Part shown: in pieces, positions 54,717-63,964 of the stretch | How the letters are laid out: each line of letters opens with the position of its first letter | Position numbering within the stretch: position 1 is the stretch's first letter | Assembly: GCF_000969445.1 (NCBI RefSeq) | Contig: NZ_JZEY01000054.1 | Span: 434,001 to 498,000, forward strand | Direction of reading: 5' to 3' | Length of the DNA: 64,000 bases | Origin: Devosia chinhatensis | Lineage (GTDB): Bacteria; Pseudomonadota; Alphaproteobacteria; Rhizobiales; Devosiaceae | The notes under the pieces: generated by a model | Seen by the model: only the letters and a program-made list of their open reading frames with translations | What the model was told of the DNA's origin: nothing | The model's database searches: none | Position numbers and translations under genes: made by a program

Positions 54717-54747
54717 AGAGGGCTGTCAGGGAGAGAGTTGGGGCGGG

Positions 54748-55770
54748 ATGGTTACCATTACCGACGTTTCCAGACGCGCGGGCGTATCGCGCTCCACCGT
54801 TTCGCGAGTAGTCGCGGGCAACGGTTATGTGTCGGATGCGAACCGCAAAGCCATTGAGGCAGCGATTGCCGAACTCGGCTATCGTCCCAATTCAATGGCC
54901 CAGGCGCTCCGCTCGAACCGCTCCAATGTCATCGGTGCGGTCGTCGTCGATATCGGCACGCCCTATTTCGCGAACATAATATACGGCGTGCAGCGCGCCA
55001 TTCGCCCGGCGGGCAAATCGCTGATGGTCTCGTCCGGCTATGCCGATCAGGATCAGGAAGCGCGCGCCATCATAGAAATGATAGACCGGTCCTGCGATGG
55101 CATCGTGCTCTATCTCGAGCGTCCCATGCGCGAAGACGCTGCCGAAATTCTGCGAAAAGCCAAAATTCCCGTCGTCTCGATTGGGCATGATCATTGTCCG
55201 GCTTCGGGCGGTTTGGTCCTGCTCGATAATTTCGAGGGCGCTCGCAGCGCCATGCGACACCTTCTTGCGCTCGGCCATCGCAAGATCGTCTACCTCTCCG
55301 GCGATCCGACCATCGGCGATGCGATCGATCGGCTGAGCGGGGTCAAGGCGGCCTTGGCCGAATACGGGATGTCGATCGAGGATATCGAGGTGCAGGCGGG
55401 GCTCTTCCACGAGAACTTCGGCTATCAGGCCGGCTCGGAAATCCTGCGCCGCCGAAAGGACGTGACAGCGGTTTTTGCAGGGGCGGACGTGATCGCCGCA
55501 GGTCTTTACCTTGCGGTCAGCGAAGCTGGGCTTCGTATCCCCTATGACATTTCGGTCGTCGGTTTTGACGATTCCTATCATGCCAAGTTCATGTCGCCAC
55601 CCCTGACGACGGTTCGTCAGGAACCCGACAAGCTCGGCGAGTACGCGGCCCTGCACCTTTTGGAGCTGATGGCGTCATCCAATGCCACTCAATTGCTTTC
55701 TGAGGTCAAGACTAGCCTTGTCCTGCGATCCAGTGCTGTCGAAGTGCAGCAGGCCATGGAGGTGGCCTAG
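54748..55770 (+). CDS. LacI-family regulator of the Dpp/Opp-type operon
   Basis: About 340 residues: helix-turn-helix VTITDVSRRAGVSRSTVSRV (residues 2-21), hinge helix SMAQALRSNRSN, and a sugar-binding-protein-like effector domain (VVVDIGTPYFANIIYGVQ, SVVGFDDSYHAKFMSPPLTT). It is followed after about 90 bases by a five-gene ABC importer, and matching operators lie at both promoters. As LacI proteins nearly always sense sugars or nucleobase-type ligands, this points to a carbohydrate substrate for the importer. Confidence 0.93.
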   Translation: MVTITDVSRRAGVSRSTVSRVVAGNGYVSDANRKAIEAAIAELGYRPNSMAQALRSNRSNVIGAVVVDIGTPYFANIIYGVQRAIRPAGKSLMVSSGYADQDQEARAIIEMIDRSCDGIVLYLERPMREDAAEILRKAKIPVVSIGHDHCPASGGLVLLDNFEGARSAMRHLLALGHRKIVYLSGDPTIGDAIDRLSGVKAALAEYGMSIEDIEVQAGLFHENFGYQAGSEILRRRKDVTAVFAGADVIAAGLYLAVSEAGLRIPYDISVVGFDDSYHAKFMSPPLTTVRQEPDKLGEYAALHLLELMASSNATQLLSEVKTSLVLRSSAVEVQQAMEVA

Positions 55771-55779
55771 CAGACCAAG

Positions 55780-55792
55780 GGCCCGAAGGGCC
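55780..55792 (+). terminator. Short hairpin after lacI
   Basis: GGCCC, loop GAA, GGGCC, followed by GACTTATTTCT. A 5-base-pair stem with a modest T-rich tail between the lacI stop and the importer operator; possibly a weak terminator. Confidence 0.4.
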
Positions 55793-55805
55793 GACTTATT
55801 TCTAA

Positions 55806-55823
55806 TGTGAGATCGATCTCACA
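55806..55823. promoter_or_regulatory. Perfect LacI-type operator ahead of the Dpp/Opp-type operon
   Basis: TGTGAGATCGATCTCACA is a perfect 18-base palindrome with CG at its centre, 39 bases before the binding-protein start. The half-site TGTGAGATC matches TGTGGGATC of the lacI-promoter operator at eight of nine positions. A CRP-type reading is excluded by spacing (TGTGA and TCACA are eight apart, not six). Confidence 0.75.
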
Positions 55824-55861
55824 AATGTCTCGAGGAGGAGACCCAAGTGGAGGAAACCAAA

Positions 55862-57544
55862 ATGAAATCGATAAAGCAGCTGGCGCTGATGACCGCTGGC
55901 CTGGCGACACTTGCCCTGTCCATGCCTGCCATGGCCCAAGACAATCGCGTGGTGCTGACCCTGCATCCGATCGACAGCGACGCATTGATCGAGAATTTCA
56001 ATCCGAACAATCCCACAGGCCCTCAGCAATTCGTCCGTGACTTCGCCTATGAACCGTTGTGGATCGACAATATCTGGAACCCCGATAACGATTTTCCGGC
56101 CCTGGCCACCGCGTACGAGATCGCCGATGATCTGATGTCGATTACCTATAACCTGCGTGAGGGGGTCAAATGGAGCGACGGCGAGGATTTCAACGCTGAC
56201 GACGTCATTTTTACGTTCGAATACGCCAAGGCCAATCAAGACTATCCCATGGGCATCGACGTCTATGTGGAAGATACCGATACCGGTTCTGTTGTAAGCG
56301 CGGAAAAGATTGACGACTATACCGTCAAGTTCAATCTTAAGGAGCCCGACGCGCTGGCCCGGTTCGCTCTGGGTGGCATCTACCCCTTGCCCGAACATAT
56401 CTGGGCCGACATCGAAGATCCCAAGAACTACGCCAATGCCAAACCGGTCGGGACGGGTCCTTGGACCGAGGTGCAGAATTTCTCCCGGTCTTCGGTCGAG
56501 CTCTGCCGCAACGAAACCAGCCGCTATAACGAAGAGAACGCCATCGACTGCCTGCGCTTTCTGCAGCTCAATGGCAACGAGCAGATCATAGCAGCGATGT
56601 CGGCCGGCGAGGTGGATTGGCTTGGCACCGGCCTGACCGATCCAGAAATCACCTTCACACCGCAAAGCGAGTTCAATAATTACTGGCTGCCGCCTGGCGG
56701 CGATGTGAATCTGCAGATCAACACGACCAAGGCGCCATTCAACGACCTGGAATTCCGCAAGGCGCTGTCGGTCGCCATCGACCGGGACACCATCGTTGAA
56801 ATTTCGACATTTGGCCTGACCACCCACACTCGCTTCCCCATCGGCACCGGCGAAGCCTACGCCACCTGGATCAACGACGAAGCGCTTGAACCCTATGCCT
56901 GGCTGATGGCCTACGATCCTGACAAGGCGATGGAACTGCTCGATGCAGCAGGCTTCGTCGACGCCGACAATGACGGCTGGCGCAACAACCCGGACGGCAC
57001 GCCGATTTCTTTTGAAATCAACATCCCGAACGGCTGGACCGACTGGATCAATTCAGGCCAGACCATTTCGGAAAACCTGCAGGATGTCGGCCTCAATGCC
57101 GTAGTCCGCACCATGGACCAGGGGGCCTGGAACGATAAGGCCCGGACCGGGGATTTCGACAGCTACATCATGTGGACCAATGGCGGACCGACGCCGTACA
57201 ACACGTACAATCCCATGTTCAATCCACGCAACATGGAGCAGGGCAGGGTTGATTATCAGGCTATGCACCAGATGCGACTGCCGGAAGTCGAGGACGCGCT
57301 GGCTGCCTTCCGCAGCACGGCGGATCGCGATGCCCAAATGGAGCAGATGACCAACATCCACCTCGCAGTGGCAGAGAACCTGCCCGTCATCGGCCTCTTT
57401 GCCAATCCCACCTGGTATGAGTACTCGACCCGCAATTTCGAAGGCTGGGTGACCGAGGAAAATCCCTATGTGCGTCCAGTCGTCTTCGAAGGCACACGTG
57501 AACGCGTGATCCACGCTCTCTCGCTGAAGCCAATCAGTCGATAG
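55862..57544 (+). CDS. Oligopeptide/oligosaccharide-type ABC binding protein (SBP_bac_5)
   Basis: About 560 residues with a signal peptide (MKSIKQLALMTAGLATLALS, cleavage near AMA|QDN) and no lipobox. The large two-lobe family is shown by FNPNNPTGP, LREGVKWSDGEDFNADDVIFTFE, the GTGPWTEVQNF segment and the LEFRKALSVAIDRDTIVE segment. ATG at 55862 has GGAGG seven bases upstream; GTG 55847 is also usable. Family members bind peptides, nickel, opines or oligosaccharides; the LacI regulator favours oligosaccharide. Confidence 0.9.
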   Translation: MKSIKQLALMTAGLATLALSMPAMAQDNRVVLTLHPIDSDALIENFNPNNPTGPQQFVRDFAYEPLWIDNIWNPDNDFPALATAYEIADDLMSITYNLREGVKWSDGEDFNADDVIFTFEYAKANQDYPMGIDVYVEDTDTGSVVSAEKIDDYTVKFNLKEPDALARFALGGIYPLPEHIWADIEDPKNYANAKPVGTGPWTEVQNFSRSSVELCRNETSRYNEENAIDCLRFLQLNGNEQIIAAMSAGEVDWLGTGLTDPEITFTPQSEFNNYWLPPGGDVNLQINTTKAPFNDLEFRKALSVAIDRDTIVEISTFGLTTHTRFPIGTGEAYATWINDEALEPYAWLMAYDPDKAMELLDAAGFVDADNDGWRNNPDGTPISFEINIPNGWTDWINSGQTISENLQDVGLNAVVRTMDQGAWNDKARTGDFDSYIMWTNGGPTPYNTYNPMFNPRNMEQGRVDYQAMHQMRLPEVEDALAAFRSTADRDAQMEQMTNIHLAVAENLPVIGLFANPTWYEYSTRNFEGWVTEENPYVRPVVFEGTRERVIHALSLKPISR

Positions 57545-57563
57545 GCCTCCCGTTCCGACATGC

Positions 57564-57591
57564 GGCGTCCCGCTTTTGCAGGTGGGGCGCC
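57564..57591 (+). other. mRNA hairpin between binding-protein and permease genes
   Basis: GGCGTCCC (57564-57571) pairs with GGGGCGCC (57584-57591), eight base pairs with one G-U, loop of 12. It is the third binding-protein/permease junction in the window with such a structure. Confidence 0.55.
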
Positions 57592-57709
57592 ATCGTCGGT
57601 ACCAGATCCAACAGGCGCGTCCGCTCCGGCCCGTAGCCGCTTCTGACGATGCCCATGCCGCGCCGGGGCTTGTTCCTGGCTCCGACCGGCAAATTCGAGG
57701 ATTGGACAG

Positions 57710-58684
57710 ATGCTTTATATATTGCGGCGTGTCGCCTTTTATCTGGCCGCCTTCTTTGTGGCGGTAACGCTCAATTTCTTTATCCCGCGCATCATGCCGG
57801 GCGATCCGTCTGCGCGCATCATCGCGTCATTCCAGGGTCGTCTCAACGAAGCCCAGGTAGAGGCAATCAGAGCATCCTACGGCACCACTGGCTCTCTGTG
57901 GGAGCAATATATCGGCTATGTGGGGCAGGTGTTGCGCATGGACTTCGGCATATCGACTGTCCAATTCCCGGAGCCGACCTCATCCCTTCTGTTTTATGGA
58001 GCAACCTGGACCCTGGTGCTCGTCGGCATCGCCATCACCTTCGCTTTCCTGATCGGCACCATGATGGGCATCCACGCCGCCTGGAACCGCGGCGGGTTCT
58101 TCGACAGCGTGTTCACGCCGATCAACGTCATGTTGAACGCGTTTACCCCCGCCGTCGTCGCTTTGCTTCTGTTCTATGCATTTTCGCTTCAGCTTCAGTG
58201 GTTTCCCTTGGGACGAGCGCACGCGACAGGGCTGTCTCCAAGCTGGGACCCTCAATTTATTGGCAACGTGCTCTATCACGCCACGCTGCCAGTTCTCTCC
58301 ATTCTCATCGTCAGTTTTGGCGGATGGCACTTGGGCATGCGCAATGTGATGATCAATCTTCTCAACGAGGATTTCGTCATCCTTGCGCGCGCCAAGGGGC
58401 TCAGCGACCGGCGGGTGCGCTATCGCTACGTGGCCCGTAACGCCATCCTGCCGCAGATTACGTCGCTGGCTCTGTCGGTCGGCTTCCTGCTGGGCGGGGC
58501 GCTCGTGACCGAACAGGTTTTCAATTATCCGGGCCTGGGCAAGTTTACGGTCACCGCCATCGAAAGTCGCGACTATTCATTCATCCAGGCACAGCTCCTC
58601 CTGCTCACCATGTCGGTGCTGGTCGCCAATTTCCTGTCCGACATTGCCAATGTCATTCTCGACCCCCGTTTGAGAAAGGGCTGA
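57710..58684 (+). CDS. ABC importer permease, DppB/OppB-type
   Basis: About 324 residues starting MLYILRRVAFYLAAFFVAVTL, then six membrane segments; NFFIPRIMPGDPS near the start and the EAA-type loop (LARAKGLSDRRVRYRYVARNAILP) are typical of DppB/OppB permeases. It starts about 165 bases after the binding-protein gene. Pairs with the next permease. Confidence 0.92.
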   Translation: MLYILRRVAFYLAAFFVAVTLNFFIPRIMPGDPSARIIASFQGRLNEAQVEAIRASYGTTGSLWEQYIGYVGQVLRMDFGISTVQFPEPTSSLLFYGATWTLVLVGIAITFAFLIGTMMGIHAAWNRGGFFDSVFTPINVMLNAFTPAVVALLLFYAFSLQLQWFPLGRAHATGLSPSWDPQFIGNVLYHATLPVLSILIVSFGGWHLGMRNVMINLLNEDFVILARAKGLSDRRVRYRYVARNAILPQITSLALSVGFLLGGALVTEQVFNYPGLGKFTVTAIESRDYSFIQAQLLLLTMSVLVANFLSDIANVILDPRLRKG

Positions 58685-58687
58685 CCC

Positions 58688-59725
58688 ATGGCCGATATTA
58701 CTCAGACCCACGCCAGTTCGCTGCTGGATCGGCTTGACGAGGCGGCGATTGCCAGTGCCGCACCCAGTCAGGATCAGGTGATGCGCGAATTGCGCATCAA
58801 GAAGAAACCTGGCTGGACCAGCCGCCTGTCGCCCTCGCTTGCCGCGTTCGTCACCAATCCCAAGGGCATGTCGGGCGTCATCATCCTGCTGGCCATCATT
58901 CTGTTCTCGATCCTGGCCCCCATGTTCAGCGAGTACAATCCGCATCGCCGGGCCGGCAAACCGCATGTCGCGCCGAGCTACGAACATGTGATGGGCACGA
59001 CGCGCATGGGCAAGGACGTCTATACGCAGGTTGCCTATGGCGGCCGCATCAGCCTGGGCGTTGGCTTCGGCGCCGGTATTGCCGCTGCCGTCATCGGTCT
59101 CGCCATCGGCATTTCGGCGGGTTATTTCGGCGGCCGCGTCGACGACATCCTCACCTTTTTCGTCAATGTGGTGCTGGTCCTGCCCGGCCTGCCACTGATC
59201 ATTGTCATAGCCAGCTTGGTGGATAGTGCAGGACCCCTTGTCATCGGCATCGTGTTGGCCCTGACCGGCTGGGGTTGGCCAGCGCGCACGATCCGGACGC
59301 AGACATTATCCCTTCGCACGCGGGAATTTGTGCTCTCCGCAGAGCTGATGGGCGAGAAGAAGTGGCGCATCATCTTCAAGGAAATCTTCCCGAACATGCT
59401 CAGCTTCTTCATGAGCGGGCTCGTGTTGGGAACGATAGCGGCAATCCTGGCCGAGGCCGCACTAAGCTTTATCGGCCTGGGCGATCCCAATGCGGTCACC
59501 TGGGGCACGATGCTCTATTGGGCGCAGAACAATATGGCGCTTCAGACCGGAGCGTGGTGGGAGATCTGGCCACCGGCCCTAGCCATCATGCTGACTGGCG
59601 CCGCCTTGGTCATGATCAATTTCGCCGTGGATGAGATCACCAATCCCCAGCTCAAGGCTGGCCGGAAGATCGGCCTGATCCGCAAGTTCCTGAAACGCCG
59701 GGGGAGAAGTGCCGATGTCTTCTGA
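58688..59725 (+). CDS. ABC importer permease, DppC/OppC-type
   Basis: About 345 residues with a long polar N-terminus of about 60 residues, then six membrane segments, the loop AYGGRISLGVGFGAGIAAAVIG, and the EAA region (LSAELMGEKKWRIIFKEIFPN). Begins three bases after dppB-like ends; its end overlaps the start of the first ATPase gene. Confidence 0.92.
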   Translation: MADITQTHASSLLDRLDEAAIASAAPSQDQVMRELRIKKKPGWTSRLSPSLAAFVTNPKGMSGVIILLAIILFSILAPMFSEYNPHRRAGKPHVAPSYEHVMGTTRMGKDVYTQVAYGGRISLGVGFGAGIAAAVIGLAIGISAGYFGGRVDDILTFFVNVVLVLPGLPLIIVIASLVDSAGPLVIGIVLALTGWGWPARTIRTQTLSLRTREFVLSAELMGEKKWRIIFKEIFPNMLSFFMSGLVLGTIAAILAEAALSFIGLGDPNAVTWGTMLYWAQNNMALQTGAWWEIWPPALAIMLTGAALVMINFAVDEITNPQLKAGRKIGLIRKFLKRRGRSADVF

Positions 59726-60686
59726 TCGTGCCATGATCGAGGTGCGCAACCTCACCGTCGACTATATTGGCGACAATTCCGTCGCCCGGGCCGTCAACGG
59801 CATCGACTTCGAAATCCGCGAAGGTGAAGCTTTCGGGCTTGCGGGGGAAAGTGGTTGTGGCAAATCCACCGTCGCCTTTGCACTGGCTCGCCTGACCCGG
59901 CTGCCTGGTCTGGTGTCGGGTGGGCAGGTCCGTCTCAATGGCGACGACGTGCTCAAATTCGACAAGGCACGATTGAAAGCCTATCGCTGGAACGAGGTCA
60001 GCTTTGTCTTTCAGTCTGCCATGAATGCGCTCAACCCGGTTATTCCGGTAAGCGAGCAGATCACTGACGTGATCCATACCCATCAGCCCGAACTGGGCAA
60101 TGACGGGGCGCGGGCGCGGGCGGTGGAATTGTTCGAGCTGGTCGGTATTCCGCCGCGCCGCCTGGATGATTATCCGCACCAGTTTTCCGGTGGCATGCGC
60201 CAGCGCATCTGTATCGCCATTGCCCTGGCCCTCAGCCCCAAGCTCATCATTATGGACGAGCCGACTACCGCGCTCGACGTCGTGGTGCAGCGGGACATCA
60301 TCGAACAGATTGTGGAGATCAAAGCCCGTCTGGGCTTTTCGGTGCTGTTCATCACCCACGATCTGGGCCTGATGATCGAATTTTGTGACCGGATAGGGGT
60401 CATGTATTCTGGTGAACTGGTGGAAGTGGCCCCGGCAGAGGCTATCCTCACCAATCCGCTTCATCCCTACACCAGGGCGCTGGGGAACAGTTTCCCGCCC
60501 TTGACCGGCCCGCGGACGCGGCTGGAAGGCATTGCGGGCACACCGCCCGATTTGCGCTCCCTTCCGCAGGGATGCCGGTTTGCGCCGCGTTGTCCCCACG
60601 CCATGGAGGTGTGCCGGACGACCGCCCCTGAACTGCGATATTATCCCCAGAACCGGAGCGAGGCCGCATGTCACTTGCTGAACTAG
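59715..60686 (+). CDS. ABC importer ATPase, DppD/OppD-type
   Basis: About 323 residues: Walker A GESGCGKS (44-51), Q-loop FQSAMNALNPV, signature FSGGMRQR, Walker B IIMDEPTTALDV, H-loop ITHDL, and the C-terminal oligopeptide-type domain with the cysteine-rich CRFAPRCPHAMEVC (iron-sulfur-like motif of OppD/DppD). ATG at 59715 lies inside the end of the permease gene; GTG 59709 and ATG 59733 are alternatives. Confidence 0.93.
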   Translation: MSSDRAMIEVRNLTVDYIGDNSVARAVNGIDFEIREGEAFGLAGESGCGKSTVAFALARLTRLPGLVSGGQVRLNGDDVLKFDKARLKAYRWNEVSFVFQSAMNALNPVIPVSEQITDVIHTHQPELGNDGARARAVELFELVGIPPRRLDDYPHQFSGGMRQRICIAIALALSPKLIIMDEPTTALDVVVQRDIIEQIVEIKARLGFSVLFITHDLGLMIEFCDRIGVMYSGELVEVAPAEAILTNPLHPYTRALGNSFPPLTGPRTRLEGIAGTPPDLRSLPQGCRFAPRCPHAMEVCRTTAPELRYYPQNRSEAACHLLN

Positions 60687-61678
60687 AAGCGTCCGCCATG
60701 ACCCGTGTTGCCGATGCGCCTGTCATCGAGATGGACGATGTCGACAAGGAATTCATTCTTGGCGGCGCATTCCTCAACCAGACCTATCTCAAGGCGCTGA
60801 GCGGGATTTCCCTGAGATTGGTGCGGGGCAGGGCGCTCGCTCTGGTGGGCGAATCCGGCTCGGGCAAATCCACCTGCGCCCGCATGGTCGCCGGCGCCTA
60901 TGAACCCAGCAGCGGCGCGATCCGCTTCCACGGCGAAGACATTTCTCAGTTCAAGGGCGATCGCCTGCAACGCTATCGGTCCGAAGTGCAGATGGTGTTC
61001 CAAGACCCGTTCGGCTCGCTCAATCCCACCCAATCCATCGGCTATCATCTTGAACGCCCGCTGCGCCTGCATCGGCCCGACCTCAAGGGCAAGGCGGTTC
61101 AGGAGGAAATGCTGACCCTTCTTGAAGGCGTAGGACTTCGTCCGGCAGCCGATTATCTCAAGCGCCGGCCGCATGAACTATCGGGCGGTCAGCGCCAGCG
61201 CGTCGCGATTGCGCGGGCTTTGTCGGTGCAGCCGGAGGTTTTGCTGGCTGACGAGCCGACCTCAATGCTCGACGTCTCGGTGCGTTTAGGCATCTTGAAC
61301 CTGCTCGAGGATCTCAAGCAGCAGCGCAATCTTGCAGCGCTTTACATTACTCACGATATCGCTACGGCCCGCTATTTTGCCGAGGATACAGCGGTGATGT
61401 ATGCCGGTCATCTTGTAGAGCAGGGGCCCAGCGAGCAGATCACCGATAATCCACGCCACCCATATACGCAGCTGTTGATCGAGGCCGTGCCCAATCCCAA
61501 CCGCAAGATCGCGACGACGCGGACGAAACGAGCCGCAGATATTCCGCTTTGGACCCGCGGCAGCCGGGGATGTCCTTTTGTGTCCCGCTGTCCCAAGGCA
61601 ACGTCCATCTGTTCGGAGAGCATGCCTGGCCCGACCGATATAGGGTCAGGCCATTATGTTCGTTGCCATAACCTCTAG
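60668..61678 (+). CDS. ABC importer ATPase, DppF/OppF-type
   Basis: About 336 residues: Walker A GESGSGKS (61-68), Q-loop FQDPFGSLNP, signature LSGGQRQR, Walker B VLLADEPTSMLDV, H-loop ITHDI, and C-terminal CPFVSRCPKATSIC, again the cysteine motif of this subfamily. Overlaps the DppD-like gene by about 19 bases. Its stop is three bases from the convergent deaminase stop. Confidence 0.93.
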   Translation: MSLAELEASAMTRVADAPVIEMDDVDKEFILGGAFLNQTYLKALSGISLRLVRGRALALVGESGSGKSTCARMVAGAYEPSSGAIRFHGEDISQFKGDRLQRYRSEVQMVFQDPFGSLNPTQSIGYHLERPLRLHRPDLKGKAVQEEMLTLLEGVGLRPAADYLKRRPHELSGGQRQRVAIARALSVQPEVLLADEPTSMLDVSVRLGILNLLEDLKQQRNLAALYITHDIATARYFAEDTAVMYAGHLVEQGPSEQITDNPRHPYTQLLIEAVPNPNRKIATTRTKRAADIPLWTRGSRGCPFVSRCPKATSICSESMPGPTDIGSGHYVRCHNL

Positions 61679-61681
61679 CCG

Positions 61682-62965
61682 CTATTGTGGGCCCACCCTA
61701 GAGGCGTCGATGCTGGACGGCCGGCCGGGTAGCGCCAGGGCGCTTTCCCGGCGCGGCGCGCTGGCAATCACCTTGCCCGACTTGATCACGGCAAGACGCG
61801 TCGCCTTGAGGCGGATAGCTTCGATGGGGTCCTTTGCCTGGAGCAGAACCATATCGGCCTTATTGCCGACCGCGATGCCATAGCCGTCGAGATGCATGAT
61901 TTTCGCCGGGCCCGTCGTGATTGCCTCGAAACACTGGCGCATGGCATCGCGGCTGGTCATCTGCGCGACATGGAGGCCCATGGAGGCGACCTCGAGCATG
62001 TCGCCCATGCCGAGGGAGTACCAGGGGTCCATGACGCAATCATGCCCAAAGGCACAGGTGATGCCGTACTTGAGCATTTCGGGGATGCGCGTCATGCCAC
62101 GGCGTTTGGGATAGGTGTCATGACGACCCTGGATGCCGATATTGATCAGCGGATTGGCCGTGGCGCTGACTTCAGCCTCGGCGATCAGCGGCAGCAGTTT
62201 GCTGACATAGTAATTGTCCATCGAATGCATGGACGTGAGGTGCGAACCGTTGACGCGGCCGTGGAGGCCCAGCCGCTGGGTCTCGGAGGCCAAGGTTTCG
62301 ATGTGCCGCGAAAGCGGATCATCAGTCTCGTCGCAGTGCAGGTCGACCAGCAGGCCACGCTCGGCGGCAATCTCGCACAAGGCTTTCACGCTGGCAGCAC
62401 CGTCGGCCATGGTCCGCTCGAAGTGCGGAATGCCTCCGACCACATCGACGCCCATGTCCAGAGCCCGGTCGAGCAGTTCAATGGCGCCTGGATAGCGGAA
62501 GTAACCATCCTGCGGGAAGGCCACCAACTGCAGGTCTATATAAGGCGCGACCTGTCGTTTGACCTCGAGCAGAGCTTCCACGCCCAACAGCCGTTGGTCG
62601 CAAATATCCACATGCGTGCGAATGGCGAGCAGGCCCTGCGAAACGGCCAGGTCGCAATAATCAAGTGCCCGTTGGATGACAGCGTCATGGGTCAGGAGCG
62701 GCTTCAACTCACCCCAGATCTGAATGCCTTCAAGCAATAACCCACTCTCGTTATAGCGCGGCTGTCCGAGCGACAGGGTAGCGTCCATGTGGAAATGCGT
62801 ATCCACGAAGGGCGGGGAGATGAGCTGATTGGCAGCGTCGATAACCGCGCCGGCTTCACCAGCAAGATCGGCTTCGATGGCAGCGATGCGGCCGTCCCGG
62901 ATGCCAATATCGACGCCGGTGCGACCATCGGGGAGATTGGCATTGGTAATCTTGAGGTCGAACAT
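61682..62965 (-). CDS. Cytosine deaminase-like amidohydrolase
   Basis: About 427 residues, the length of E. coli CodA. The metal site is visible: His57 and His59 in DTHFHMD, His210 in HCDETDD with Glu213 as the general acid/base, His242 and Asp309 in FGHD. FGHDCVMDPWYSLGMGD matches the CodA active-site loop. It deaminates cytosine or a related pyrimidine/isocytosine-type base. Start ATG at 62965; the upstream frame lacks a ribosome site. It lies in line with nucleoside-type ABC permeases on the same strand, giving uptake plus deamination. Confidence 0.85.
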   Translation of the reverse strand: MFDLKITNANLPDGRTGVDIGIRDGRIAAIEADLAGEAGAVIDAANQLISPPFVDTHFHMDATLSLGQPRYNESGLLLEGIQIWGELKPLLTHDAVIQRALDYCDLAVSQGLLAIRTHVDICDQRLLGVEALLEVKRQVAPYIDLQLVAFPQDGYFRYPGAIELLDRALDMGVDVVGGIPHFERTMADGAASVKALCEIAAERGLLVDLHCDETDDPLSRHIETLASETQRLGLHGRVNGSHLTSMHSMDNYYVSKLLPLIAEAEVSATANPLINIGIQGRHDTYPKRRGMTRIPEMLKYGITCAFGHDCVMDPWYSLGMGDMLEVASMGLHVAQMTSRDAMRQCFEAITTGPAKIMHLDGYGIAVGNKADMVLLQAKDPIEAIRLKATRLAVIKSGKVIASAPRRESALALPGRPSSIDASRVGPQ

Positions 62966-63013
62966 AATGGTCTCTGGCGCTCTGTCGTTAATCCAGTGGA
63001 CAATAGGCAATTT

Positions 63014-63961
63014 TCAATGCCTTTGCCCCTTGGTCCATGGTTGCAGCAATGCTCTTGGATAGTCCGCCTTACGGGCCACAAGCACCAGTGCGAGAATGGA
63101 AAGAAGATAAGGTAGCATGAGGAAGATCTGCCCGGGTACGACCTGGCCGATTTCAGCCTGCAGCCGGATCTGGAAGGCGTCGAAGGCGCCGAAAAATAGG
63201 GCGCCGAGCAGCGCCTTGCCGGGTTGCCACGAGGCGAAGACCACGAGGGCAATGCAGATCCACCCGCGACCATTTATCATCCCGAAAAAGAAGGCATCGA
63301 AAGCCGACATGGTCAGAAAGGCGCCCCCCAAGGCCATGAGCGCCGATCCGGTCACCACAGCCCCTATCCGCAGTCCTCGAACCGAAAGCCCCTGAGCTTC
63401 GACCGATGCGGGGTTGTCGCCCACGGCTCGGATAGCGAGACCTAGGGGTGTGCGATAGAGGACAAAAGCGATGAGTGCGACCATGAACAGGGCCAGCCAA
63501 GTCAGGGCGGTCTGCTGGAACAGGGCAGGCCCGAGAAAAGGAAGATCGGACAGCACTGGTATGGCGATCGGCTGGAACGGCGCGATGCGGGGCGGGGAGG
63601 TCACACTCGGCAAGGACGTTCGATAGGTGAAGTAGCTGATACTGGTCGCCAGGAGCGTGATGCCGATGCCCGAGACGTGCTGGGACAATCCCAGGATGAT
63701 GGTGAGGAAGGCGTGAAGCAATCCAAAGGTCGCCCCAGCCAGCGCTGCAACAAGCACGCCACCCCAAAGCCCGGCGCCCAGATAGACCGCCAGCCATCCG
63801 GCCATGGCACCGGCCACGAATATGCCCTCGATGCCCAGATTGAGGACGCCGGCCCGTTCACACAGCAAGGCGCCAAGCACGCCGAAGATCAGCGGCGTGG
63901 CAATACGGATGGCGGCGGCCCAGAAATTGGCGGAGCCGAAAATATCGAGCAGCACGTCCAT
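63014..63961 (-). CDS. Nucleoside-type ABC permease (BmpA/NupQ, YufQ-like)
   Basis: About 315 residues, eight to ten membrane segments, with family motifs LLCERAGVLNLGIEGIFVAGAM at the N-terminus and GLSVRGLRIGAVVTGSALMALGG. These match the second permease of BmpA-type purine/nucleoside importers (YufP/YufQ). It is separated by 48 bases from the deaminase, which likely uses its cargo. The partner permease gene begins at the window edge. Confidence 0.87.
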   Translation of the reverse strand: MDVLLDIFGSANFWAAAIRIATPLIFGVLGALLCERAGVLNLGIEGIFVAGAMAGWLAVYLGAGLWGGVLVAALAGATFGLLHAFLTIILGLSQHVSGIGITLLATSISYFTYRTSLPSVTSPPRIAPFQPIAIPVLSDLPFLGPALFQQTALTWLALFMVALIAFVLYRTPLGLAIRAVGDNPASVEAQGLSVRGLRIGAVVTGSALMALGGAFLTMSAFDAFFFGMINGRGWICIALVVFASWQPGKALLGALFFGAFDAFQIRLQAEIGQVVPGQIFLMLPYLLSILALVLVARKADYPRALLQPWTKGQRH

Positions 63962-63964
63962 GGG

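Noticed and set aside
54223..54747. Insertion sequence remnant
   Set aside because: No terminal inverted repeats, target duplications or transposase motifs could be found; kept only as a gap of unknown content.
55806..55823. CRP (cAMP receptor) binding site
   Set aside because: It begins TGTGA and ends TCACA, but the spacing is eight bases rather than six, the centre is CG, and a near-copy lies at the adjacent lacI promoter, all favouring a LacI operator.
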